Assembly: GCA_009844885.1 (NCBI GenBank)
Contig: VYAQ01000061.1
Location: forward strand, 1,296 to 35,699
Length of the DNA stretch: 34,404 bases
Direction: 5' to 3'
Source: Gemmatimonadota bacterium
GTDB lineage: Bacteria > Gemmatimonadota > Gemmatimonadetes > Longimicrobiales > Gaopeijiaceae
The notes under the pieces were generated by a model. The model was not told the origin of the DNA, searched no databases, and saw only the letters and a list, made by a program, of their open reading frames with translations. Positions within the stretch are counted from its first letter, which is position 1, and each line of letters opens with the position of its first letter. Shown here piece by piece: positions 8,377 to 17,000 of the stretch. Both the position numbers and the translations under genes were made by a program.

Positions 8377-9237
8377 TTGTTCGCAGCCTCGCGCGGTCTC
8401 GATTCCTTTGATCAGTATCTCCAGGATGTGGAACGTTATCCCCTAATCTCGGATCCCGAAGAAGAGAGGGCGCTGGCGCGAAGAGCTCGAACAGGTGACA
8501 AGGAGGCGGCGGAACGCCTCGTTACCGCCAATCTCCGGTTCGTCATCTCCTACGTGAAGAAGTACCAGGGACGCGGACTGGGGCTCGCGGAGCTGGTGTG
8601 TATCGGGAACGAGGGGCTGCTGAAGGCCGTGAAGAAATTCGATCCCGAAAAGGGCGTGAAGTTCATCTCCTATGCCGTTTGGTGGATCCGGCAGACCGTG
8701 CTTCAGGCTCTCGCCGAGCAAACCCGCTCCGTGCGCATCCCCCTGAACCAGAATTCGAATCTCGCCCGCCTGGCGCGCACCAACACGACGCTGACGCAGC
8801 AACTCGGTCGCACTCCAACCGACCAGGAGCTCGCTCGCGAGATGGGCGAGCCGGTCGACACGGTCCGTGCACTGCGCAGAGTGGCTGCGGCCGAACTCAG
8901 CCTGGATGCGCCCCTGGACCGCGGCGACCGCGACAGCGCCAGCTTCGGCGAACGCTTCGCCGGCGCCGATGCCGCCGAGATCGAGGAGGATGTCGAGGCC
9001 GTCGCCCGCCGTGACTACCTCGAGAGCATGTTCGACTGCTACCTCACGGAGAGGGAGCGGAAGATCCTCTACCTGTACTACGGTCTCGACGACGGCGAAG
9101 AGCGCACCCTCGAAGAAATCGGTTCGCTTCTCGGCGTCACCCGGGAGCGTATCCGCCAGATCCGCAACCGCGCCTTCGAGAAGCTCCGCGACAGCCCGCA
9201 CGGCGACTCTCTCCAAGGGTTCTGGACAGCAAACTGA
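8377..9237 (+). CDS. rpoD: RNA polymerase sigma factor, RpoD/SigA family (short form)
   Basis: Directs core RNA polymerase to promoters. The 286-residue protein has no region 1.1. Region 1.2 spans about 8-40, region 2 about 45-116 with the DNA-melting and -10 helix FISYAVWWIRQ (97-106), region 3 about 125-200, and region 4 about 215-272 with a -35-binding helix-turn-helix (TLEEIGSLLGVTRERIRQIR, 244-263). AVWWIRQ and the 286-residue length resemble the primary sigma factors of Bacteroidota and, as I recall, Gemmatimonadota. The core-binding helix has the unusual ELVCIGNEG (72-80). The start is TTG at 8377, chosen for AGGAGG at 8365-8370, six bases upstream; the longer ORF from 8269 is leader. 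Whether it is the primary or an alternative group 2 factor is not decidable here. Confidence 0.9.
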   Translation: MFAASRGLDSFDQYLQDVERYPLISDPEEERALARRARTGDKEAAERLVTANLRFVISYVKKYQGRGLGLAELVCIGNEGLLKAVKKFDPEKGVKFISYAVWWIRQTVLQALAEQTRSVRIPLNQNSNLARLARTNTTLTQQLGRTPTDQELAREMGEPVDTVRALRRVAAAELSLDAPLDRGDRDSASFGERFAGADAAEIEEDVEAVARRDYLESMFDCYLTERERKILYLYYGLDDGEERTLEEIGSLLGVTRERIRQIRNRAFEKLRDSPHGDSLQGFWTAN

Positions 9238-9252
9238 GGCCTCCCCGCGAGT

Positions 9253-9280
9253 AGCCGGTGGACGACATCCCCCCGGCTTT
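9253..9280 (+). terminator. Possible intrinsic terminator after the sigma factor gene
   Basis: AGCCGG and CCGGCT form the outer six pairs of a GC-rich hairpin in the 82-base convergent gap. The T-tract is only TTT, so it is weak. No matching T-run serves the opposite strand. Confidence 0.35.
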
Positions 9281-9319
9281 CGACCGGCCACGCTTCCGAG
9301 CGGCTGAATCCACGGACTG

Positions 9320-9655
9320 CTAGTCTTCGGCTTTCGGGGTCAGCATGATCATCTCACGGGCCCTGATTTCGGCCGTTGGGATCGTGACCCCGTCCCGCTC
9401 ATACGAGTCGTACTGCAGGTAGCCTTCCACGTAGAGCTTGTCGCCCTTGGAAACGTAGTCCTCCGCCACTTGCGCGAGCCGGCCCCACAGGTTGACCCGG
9501 TGCCAGTCGGTTCGCTCCTCGGGCTGCTCCCCCCCTGTGCGCCAGTTCGTGGCCAGGGAGACCCGAGCGATCTTCACGCCGGCGCTCGTGACGCGCACGT
9601 CGGGATCACTTCCGACGTTTCCCACCAGGATGATCTTGTTGACGGATCGGCTCAC
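9320..9655 (-). CDS. ssb: Single-stranded DNA-binding protein, short form without acidic tail
   Basis: OB-fold protein that binds single-stranded DNA. The 111-residue product has the usual N-terminal SSB core: SVNKIILVGNVGSDPDVR, then TDWHRVNLWGRLAQVAEDYV, then GDKLYVEGYLQYDSYERDG. It stops about ten residues after the last core strand, ending MLTPKAED. The glycine/proline-rich linker and the C-terminal acidic DDDIPF-type tip, which recruit partner proteins in most bacteria, are absent. The start is GTG at 9655 with GGAGG eight bases upstream; a longer ORF to 9823 adds arginine-rich sequence unlike SSB. It lies 168 bases downstream of polA on the same strand. A full-length SSB may be encoded elsewhere. 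Confidence 0.92.
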   Translation of the reverse strand: MSRSVNKIILVGNVGSDPDVRVTSAGVKIARVSLATNWRTGGEQPEERTDWHRVNLWGRLAQVAEDYVSKGDKLYVEGYLQYDSYERDGVTIPTAEIRAREMIMLTPKAED

Positions 9656-9823
9656 AGTCCATTCCTCCGTTGTTGTCGGCCCGAGCGACGGCCACGCCCT
9701 CACGGCGGGCCCGGTCCGCTCCCATGCCGGTGACCCTTGCGCACGAAAGATGAGCCCGGCTGATGGGCGTCTACATAGCGGAATGGGACTGATTCTCGCG
9801 CAGCGCGACCAGGGCGCCGCCAC

Positions 9824-12619
9824 CTATGCCTTGCAGTCGAACCAGGTCTTTCCCGTGCCCACATCCACCTGCAGCGGCACGTTGAGATCCATGGCCGATT
9901 CCATCACGTCCACGACCGTCCCCGTCACCTCGGCCACCCGCTCTTCGGCAATCTCGAACACGAGCTCGTCGTGGACCTGGAGGACCATGCGCACACCCGG
10001 CGTCCCGCCCACGACGTCACGCAGCCGGATCATGGCCACCTTGATCAGATCGGCCGCCGTGCCCTGAATCGGGGTGTTCTGCGCCACGCGCTCACCGAAC
10101 TGACGCACGTTCCAGGCGCGGGCGCGAAGTTCCGGCACGAAACGGCGCCGTCCCATGAGGGTGGCCACGTACCCCAGCTCTTTCGCCTGCGCCACCTGTG
10201 CATCCAGGAAGCGCCGCACCCCCGCGAAGCGTTCGAAGTACTGTGCGATGAACCGCTTGGCTTCCTCCATCGGAATCCCCAGCTGACGAGCCAGCGAGAA
10301 CGGACCCTGGCCGTAGAGCGTCGCGAAGTTCACGGTCTTGGCCTGGTCGCGCATCCGCCCGGACACCTCCTCCACGGGCACCTCGAAGATCACCGCCGCA
10401 GTCTCCCGGTGGACGTCCTTGCCCTCGCGAAAGGCCGTGACAAAGACCTCGTCCCCGGAGAAGTGAGCCAGAATGCGGAGCTCGATCTGCGAGTAGTCGG
10501 CCGTCATCAGCCGAAACCCCGGAGGCGCGACGAATCCCCGGCGTATCTCACGCCCGACCGCGGTACGGATGGGGATGTTCTGGAGATTGGGGTCGGAGGA
10601 CGAGAGCCGGCCGGTCGCGGCAACCGTCTGGTTGAAGGTCGTGTGGATGCGCCGCGTCTCGGAGTTCACCAGCGCCGGAAGTGCGTCCACATAGGTATTC
10701 CGGAGCTTCTCGAGTTGCCGATAGTCGAGGAGCAGCCGCGGCAGTTCGTGGCCGCGGAGCGCCAGTTCCTCAAGCACCGTCGAATCGGTGGAAGGGCCCG
10801 TCTTCGTCCGCTTCAGTACGGGTAGTTCAAGACGCTCAAAAAGAATCTCGCGCAGCTGCGGTGTCGAGTTGATGTTGAACTCCGTACCCGCCACCCGGTG
10901 GATGTCGTCGCGGATCAGGCGCAGTTCATCGCCCAGCTTGCGGCTCATCTCGGCAAAAAAGGCAGCATCGATGCCCACGCCGTTCATCTCCATGTCGGCC
11001 AGAACCGGGATCAGCGGGATCTCCAGTTCCTGGAAAAGCGTCTCCAGCGAGTTGTCGTCGGGGCCCGATGGCGGTGCCGCGAGTCGTTCGCGGAACAGCG
11101 ACCACAGCCGCAAGGGCAGTTCGACCTGCTCGGCCGCGAAATCGAGGGCGTCCTCCGCGGAAACCTCGCCCAGGCTGCGCCGCTTCCTGCCCGTTCCGAG
11201 CACCCTGGCCGCCGGTGTGGCCGTCAATCCGAGGAAGTCCGTGGCGAGGGCGGCAAGATCCTGACGCCGGCGTCCCGGGTCCAGGACGTAGGACGCCACC
11301 ATGACGTCCCGGAAGGGCCCGCCCAGTCCCAGCCCGGCCCGTCGGCACGCGATCAGTGAACTCTTGATGTCATGGCCGATCTTGACGATTGCGGGATCGG
11401 CCAGGACGGCCCGTATCGGAGCGAACGACTCGTGATCCAGCGGTGGCAGATTGGAGGGGTGCGTGTCACCCGCTTCCCCAAGCGCCAGCGATATCGTGGT
11501 CTCGTGCCCGACCGGCAGGTAGTACGAGGTTTCCCCTTCGGCGGCGACAGCAACTCCCGCAACACCGCCGCGTGTCGGCTGCAGGGTACGGTTCAACACC
11601 GCCACGGCCATCCTTCCCTGCTCTCTGCAGGAATGCGCGACCTCTCGCAGCTGGTCCGGATCCGCGACGAGCACTCGCCTGAACTGCGCCACCGGAGGAC
11701 CGCTCTCGGCCGTGCCGCCACCGGCCTCGGTGTCCAGCCGGTCGAGCAGGGTACGGAACTCCAGGTCGACAAACAGGGTCCGGAGGCGCTCGTTGTCGGG
11801 ATCCGAGGTCCGCAGGTCCTCGAGATCGGTGTCGAGTGCAAGGTCGGTGCGAATCGTGACCAATTCCCTGGACAGGAGGATCTGTTCCCGGTGCTCGAGC
11901 AGCGACTCGCGTGGGCGTTTGGCCTTCACTTCCCCGGCACGGGTGAGCACCTCGTCGAGGGTCCCGTACTGTTCCAGGAGCTTGACCGCCGTCTTGGGGC
12001 CGATGCCCGGAGCTCCAGGCACGTTGTCCGAGCTGTCACCGACCAGCGCCAGGTAGTCCACGACCTGGCCGGGCGCAACTCCCAGCCTACTCGTCGCCGC
12101 TCCTTCGTCCACCCAGTTCGCCGCCACCCCGTGCGGCCCGCCCCTTCCGGGATTCAGCAGCTGCACACCCGGACCCACCAGCTGAAAGAAGTCCTTGTCC
12201 CCCGAGACGATTACGACCTCCAGCCCCGCCGCAGCCGCACGCGTCGCCAGGGTCCCGATCACGTCATCCGCCTCCCACCCCTCGACCGCGATCACCCGGT
12301 CCCGGAAGGCCTCGACCATCTCCCGGATGCGGGGCAGACTGTCCCGCAGTTCCTCAGGCATCTTCTCGCGCGTGGCCTTGTACTCCGGGTACAGTTTCTC
12401 GCGGTGACTGCGCCCCGCATCGAAAACGACCGCAATGTAGTCGGGCTCGTAGTCGTCCCGTATGCCGTAGAGGAAGTTGGCGAAGCCGAAAGGCGCCGAT
12501 GTGTTCTCGCCCCGGGCGTTGGTGAGCGGCCGGTTCAGGAACGCGAAGAAGGAACGATAGATCAGCGCGTATGCATCGATCAGAAAGATGCGCGGCGCGG
12601 TTTTGGGTGGGATTTCCAT
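9824..12619 (-). CDS. polA: DNA polymerase I, probably proofreading-deficient
   Basis: Gap-filling and primer-removing DNA polymerase of 931 residues, normal family length. The 5' nuclease (about 1-300) is intact: IFLIDAYALIYR, VFDAGRSHR, EADDVIGTLA, SGDKDFFQLV and GDSSDNVPGAPGIGPKTA. The polymerase is also intact: ADYSQIELRILAHFSGD (motif A), DQAKTVNFATLYGQ (O-helix with R, K, F and Y) and QVHDELVFE (motif C). The middle 3'-5' exonuclease fold is recognisable but has lost its metal ligands. Relative to E. coli, the Exo I D-x-E becomes L342-x-R344, the Exo II Asp becomes Ser in IGHDIKSSL, and in Exo III AAEQVEL the Asp becomes Gln and the Tyr becomes Phe. The ATG at 12619 is preferred over the upstream ORF extension; its ribosome site is weak. 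Confidence 0.97.
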   Translation of the reverse strand: MEIPPKTAPRIFLIDAYALIYRSFFAFLNRPLTNARGENTSAPFGFANFLYGIRDDYEPDYIAVVFDAGRSHREKLYPEYKATREKMPEELRDSLPRIREMVEAFRDRVIAVEGWEADDVIGTLATRAAAAGLEVVIVSGDKDFFQLVGPGVQLLNPGRGGPHGVAANWVDEGAATSRLGVAPGQVVDYLALVGDSSDNVPGAPGIGPKTAVKLLEQYGTLDEVLTRAGEVKAKRPRESLLEHREQILLSRELVTIRTDLALDTDLEDLRTSDPDNERLRTLFVDLEFRTLLDRLDTEAGGGTAESGPPVAQFRRVLVADPDQLREVAHSCREQGRMAVAVLNRTLQPTRGGVAGVAVAAEGETSYYLPVGHETTISLALGEAGDTHPSNLPPLDHESFAPIRAVLADPAIVKIGHDIKSSLIACRRAGLGLGGPFRDVMVASYVLDPGRRRQDLAALATDFLGLTATPAARVLGTGRKRRSLGEVSAEDALDFAAEQVELPLRLWSLFRERLAAPPSGPDDNSLETLFQELEIPLIPVLADMEMNGVGIDAAFFAEMSRKLGDELRLIRDDIHRVAGTEFNINSTPQLREILFERLELPVLKRTKTGPSTDSTVLEELALRGHELPRLLLDYRQLEKLRNTYVDALPALVNSETRRIHTTFNQTVAATGRLSSSDPNLQNIPIRTAVGREIRRGFVAPPGFRLMTADYSQIELRILAHFSGDEVFVTAFREGKDVHRETAAVIFEVPVEEVSGRMRDQAKTVNFATLYGQGPFSLARQLGIPMEEAKRFIAQYFERFAGVRRFLDAQVAQAKELGYVATLMGRRRFVPELRARAWNVRQFGERVAQNTPIQGTAADLIKVAMIRLRDVVGGTPGVRMVLQVHDELVFEIAEERVAEVTGTVVDVMESAMDLNVPLQVDVGTGKTWFDCKA

Positions 12620-12699
12620 AGGTCGGCCGAATTCGGTCCGGTCACCGGCGCCCGGACGGAGGTGCGCCGCGTTTGGGCCGGCACGGGGCCCGGAGTAAC

Positions 12700-12728
12700 T
12701 TGCAAGCGGACCGGCAAGGCAATATAAC
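12700..12728 (+). promoter_or_regulatory. Sigma-70-type promoter for the mscS-like operon
   Basis: TTGCAA (12700-12705), a 17-base spacer and TATAAC (12723-12728) form a good promoter in the 162-base divergent gap between polA and the mscS-like gene. Transcription would begin near 12735, leaving a leader of about 45 bases. A TATATT on the minus strand (12726-12721) overlaps this -10 and could be part of the polA promoter, but it has no good -35 at normal spacing. Confidence 0.6.
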
Positions 12729-12729
12729 G

Positions 12730-12740
12730 AGTTCCGAACT
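12730..12740. promoter_or_regulatory. Perfect 5-1-5 inverted repeat over the predicted start site (candidate operator)
   Basis: AGTTC-C-GAACT is an exact palindrome around one central base. It begins two bases after the TATAAC box and covers the predicted transcription start of the mscS-like operon. Position and symmetry suit a repressor site. The binding protein is unknown, and an 11-base palindrome can arise by chance. Confidence 0.3.
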
Positions 12741-12781
12741 GAACAACGGCGGCAAAAGATGCGACATTCGGCGGCAAGTTG

Positions 12782-14071
12782 ATGAGAATCCCGTCCCGGC
12801 CACACCACCGTTTCCGACGCCGGGCGTTCGGGTTGGGTCTCCTGGCGCTACTGGTTCTGGCGGGATGTCGGGAAGACGATCCCGCGCCCGCACAGGACGC
12901 CACGCCACCCACGCCCGATGCAGAGCAACCCACAGTGGCCGACACGGCACCGCCGCCCGCGTTGGAGCAGCCCGCCGTCCCCGATACAGGACAGACCCCT
13001 CCGGCGGACACGGTGCCCGCGACCGACTCGGTAGCCCTGGTGATCGAGGCGGCAACCGATACCGCAGTCGCGCCCGGCTCGCCGGCCATCGACTCTCTCG
13101 CGGCCACGCTCACCGAGATCATGGCCGCCCAGGAACGTATCCTCGACCGGCTAGAACTGATGGAGGAGGCGGGGGCGCAAGGGACGGGGTCAGCCGCCGA
13201 TACGACCATGGACGAGGGCCAGGGGCTCGATCTCGAAGAGGCGCGGGACGAAGTCCAGAGTCTCGGGGTCAGCATCTTCTGGTCGCTCGTCGTGCTCGTG
13301 GTCTTCCATTTCCTGATCCGCGCCCTCATCTGGATCCTGGAGACCCTCGCCGAACGCAGCGTCCGGCGAAGGCTCACCTTCAAGTGGTTGATCCCCATCA
13401 CGCGCATGCTGCTGTGGGGGCTCGCGGGCTACCTGATCGTGCGCACCATCTTCCGGGTCGATGCCCAGGGCTTGCTCGCGGCGAGCGCGGCACTCGGGGT
13501 TGCACTCGGGTTCGCGGCGCAGGATCTGCTCAAGAACGTCTTCGGCGGCCTGATCGTCGTGTTCGACCAGCCCTTTCAGGTCGGTGACAAGATCTCGGTT
13601 GGCGGGACGTACGGGGAAGTGGTCTCGATCGGCCTCCGGTCGACTCGCATTGTGACCGCCGACGACAACCTCGTGACGGTACCGAACTCCCAGGTCGTGC
13701 AGGAGCAGGTGGCCAACGCCAACGCCGGGCAGCTCAACTGCCAGGTGGTCACGGACCTGTACCTTCCCGGCAAGGTCGACGAGAAGAAGGCCAGGGAGAT
13801 CGCTTTCGACGCGGCCGTGACGTCGCAATACGTCTTCCTCGAAAAGCCCATCCAGGTCTTCGTGTCGGACCAGTTCCGCACCACCTTCGTGACCCGTGTC
13901 AGGGTGCGTGCCTACGTGCTCGATCCGCGCTACGAGTTCCTCCTGCAAAGCGACATCACCGAGCGCGCCCGGGAAGGCTTCAGGGCCGAGGGCCTGGCTG
14001 CGGAGCACGAGTGGTATCCGCCCGTCGACCCGGTCGACGTGCCCGTTTCCGGTGGTCCGGCAGCAACGTGA
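12782..14071 (+). CDS. MscS-family mechanosensitive channel with N-terminal lipobox
   Basis: Predicted small-conductance mechanosensitive channel subunit, 429 residues. The N-terminus is arginine-rich, then FGLGLLALLVLAGC gives a near-ideal lipobox with C29 as the modified residue. A Pro/Thr/Asp/Glu-rich spacer (30-100) and a short charged helix follow. Membrane segments lie at about 158-185, 200-224 and 229-263; the last is the pore helix, with alternating Ala/Gly (AASAALGVALGFAAQDLLKN). The MscS beta domain begins at VFDQPFQVGDKISVGG, with VPNSQVV downstream and an alpha/beta C-terminal part. Lipidation of an MscS channel is unusual and would hold the N-terminus on the outer face of a membrane. 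ATG at 12782 follows a TTG at 12779; no strong ribosome site is visible. Its stop overlaps the next start by GTGA. Confidence 0.88.
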   Translation: MRIPSRPHHRFRRRAFGLGLLALLVLAGCREDDPAPAQDATPPTPDAEQPTVADTAPPPALEQPAVPDTGQTPPADTVPATDSVALVIEAATDTAVAPGSPAIDSLAATLTEIMAAQERILDRLELMEEAGAQGTGSAADTTMDEGQGLDLEEARDEVQSLGVSIFWSLVVLVVFHFLIRALIWILETLAERSVRRRLTFKWLIPITRMLLWGLAGYLIVRTIFRVDAQGLLAASAALGVALGFAAQDLLKNVFGGLIVVFDQPFQVGDKISVGGTYGEVVSIGLRSTRIVTADDNLVTVPNSQVVQEQVANANAGQLNCQVVTDLYLPGKVDEKKAREIAFDAAVTSQYVFLEKPIQVFVSDQFRTTFVTRVRVRAYVLDPRYEFLLQSDITERAREGFRAEGLAAEHEWYPPVDPVDVPVSGGPAAT

Positions 14072-17000
14072 ACCAGTCCGGCACCTCGCGCGCGGTCGAT
14101 CAACCACCGCCAGGCATGACAGACGACGAGATCGTCGCCGCGATCGCCGCCACCGTCCACAAACCCTACCGCGCCCTGTGGCAGGACCACGAAGACCGAG
14201 CCTGGCAGCCCGTGCGCCAGGTCCTCGCTCACGCGGTGGCCGCGCACGCGGCAGCTCTCGAACAGCTCACGACCGCCGACCACTCCCAGGGGGAATACCG
14301 CCGCCGCACCGGGCGCGACGTGCTCAAGCCCATTCGCCTCGCCCTCCGTCGCGGCGACCTCGCCCGGCAGCTCCACGATCGCCTCGCCGCGACCAGCGAG
14401 GACGTGCGCGCAGCGGTGGGCGACCTGCCTGCCCTCGTACGAGCTCCGGTGGCGTCCAATGCCCTCCGGGGCTTTCCCGGCCTGCGGGCGGCAGAGCGAC
14501 TCAGGCGGTTCGCCGCGCGGGCGCTACGCCCCATCGTTTGGCGGCGTACCGACCACGATGTCGCCGTGGCCCGCCTGGCGCGCGCCCATCTCGCGTCGCA
14601 TGTACTCCCGGCGCAGATCCGTGCCTTCCGCTCCAGCCAGCGCGACCGGGCCGAATGGCTGGGGCACATGGAGCGGGCATGGTCCGCGTGGATCACCGCC
14701 GGCGCGGACGGCTCAGCGGTCCATGAGCCCGATCGGGTGCTGGAAACCGCCACGACCCTCCATGGCGAACTGGAGGCGCTGCTTGACGGAGCCACAAGGG
14801 CATCGGGGCGCGAGAACGGCCAGGACTTCGGCCAGCTCACACACCGTCTGAAGGCGACCGTGGCCGTGGCCGGGACGTTTGCGGGTGCGGCGGACGCCGG
14901 CAGATCCGGGGCCTGGGAACATTCGGACCTCGCAAGTCGATGGGACGAATGGGCCGAGCAGACGGCAGACCGGCTGGAGCTGTATCAGCGCCTTCTCGGG
15001 GCGACAAGCGGCACCCGCGCGATCAGCCGGCGCATGGTCCAGGGCTGGGCAGCGTCGGCCGCGCAAGCAGACGGCGTGTTGCAGACCGTGGAGGGCGAGC
15101 TGCGTGCCGGGCTCGCTCGCGTTGCCCGGTTGGCGTCCGTCAGAGCAGGAGTGCCGGACGCTCTGCGAGAGGAGCAGACAAGGACGAGCGAACGCCTCGG
15201 GGAGGCGGCCGAAGCCCTGAATGCGCCGTCCAGTGTCGCCCGCGACCTGACCGCCGCGGCCGAGGAGGCCGTTGCGGACATCGAGGCCCTGTGCCTCCAA
15301 CTGCCGGAGTGCCTGACCGTTCATGGCATTCCCGATCCCAGGGAGCGAGTGCGCGGACCGGGACGGGACGAACGAGAGGTCGAGTTGCGGGACGCGGCCG
15401 TCCAGGCCTTCGATACGCTTAGAATGGAGCGCATTCGTACGGCGCCGCGGGCGATGGTCCGTGCCCTGGAGGAAGTGCACGCGCAGGTCGCCGAACTCCT
15501 TGAAGTCTCCTCCTACGGGTATGAGGCGGCGATTGCGGAGACCTCGGACGCAGACGCCGCCGAATCGGAACAGGCGATCACGCTGGTCTCCAACGGACTT
15601 GAGAGGGCGCTCGACAAGGCCACACGGGCGCGGGAAGCGCTGCGAAGCGGGTTGGAGGCGGCGACGCAGGAGGCCATTGCCGAGGTCGAGGAGGGCGCGG
15701 ACCGGCTGAGGCGCCGGGTCACCGCAGACCGCCTCACAGCCGGTTACCTGGACGCGCGTTCCTACGTAGCGACCGAGGTGGCACGGGACTGGCAGCGCTG
15801 GAGGGAAGGTGTCGCCCAGGCAGGCCGCCGCGTTGCGGCGGGGCTTCGGAATCTGGGCAGGCTGCTGCGTCCCCTGGCCAGCACGCTGGGCATCCGCCCA
15901 CCGCCGCCGGGCGCCACCGATCTCCGCGAACACACCCTGGCCTCGGCGGCAGAGTTCGCACGCACACTGCCGGTCGTCTACCGGCGCCTGTTCGCCTTCG
16001 AGCCCCTGACGGATCCGAGACTGCTCGCCGGAAGGACGGACGCCCTTGCCGAAGTCGCGGCGTCGTGGGAGCGCTGGCGGGACGGCGGGCCGGGATGCCA
16101 GGTCGTGGTGTCCCCACCGGGCGCCGGCATCACGAGCTTCCTCAACGTCGCCGCCGCGGCCCTTGCCGAGGACGAGCCGCGTGTCGTCAGGAAGATCCTG
16201 CAGACACGCATTCACACCGAGTCCGAACTCGCGGCCACCCTGGGTAATTGGCTGGGCCTTGCGGGAACCGATGACCTCGACCTCCTCGCCGAACGCATTC
16301 TTGAAGCACCGGCCGGTGCAACCCCCGGGGTCGTCATCCTCGAGAGCGCGGAACACCTGCACCTCCGCGTTCGCGGCGGGATTCGCCTGTTCGAGCGCCT
16401 CCTCGGCGTGATGACCAGAACCGAGGCCCGGATCTTCTGGGTCGTCTCACTGTCCTCACCGGCCTGGCAACTTGTCCGCAAACGCGCACCGGACTACCTG
16501 GCCGACGTCAAGCGCCTCTCACTCTCGCCCCTCACGGCCGATCAGCTGCGTAAGGCGATACTCGCCCGCCACCTGCGCAGCGGCCTGCCCCTGCAGTACG
16601 CCGAGCCAACCCGGCGAGGCGAGGCGATCCGCACCCGCGCGCAACGAATAGGCCGAAGCGACAAGCAACAGCTGCTGATCGAGCGCAACTACTTCGACCG
16701 GCTGCACAGGGCCTCCCACGGCTCCATCCGACTTGCGCTCTTCCATTGGCTGCGGTCCGCCGACTTCCAGTCCCTCGAGGGCAGCCTGCTCGTCCAGCCG
16801 CTGGAGCCGCTCAGCCCGCAATTGGAGATGCTCGACCTGACTCAGAGCTTTGCCCTGAAGGCGATCCTCGACCACGGCACACTTACCGTCGAGGAATACC
16901 GCGAGGTCGTGCGCGCTCCCGCGGCCCGGGCTCCGCACACGTTCCGGTCCCTTTTGGACCAGCAAGTGATCGAGATCCTCGCCACGGACGACGAATCGGA

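Noticed and set aside
12721-12749. Minus-strand TATATT as the polA promoter
   Set aside because: The only TTG-type -35 (TTGTTC) is 14 bases away, too close; kept only as a comment under the mscS promoter.
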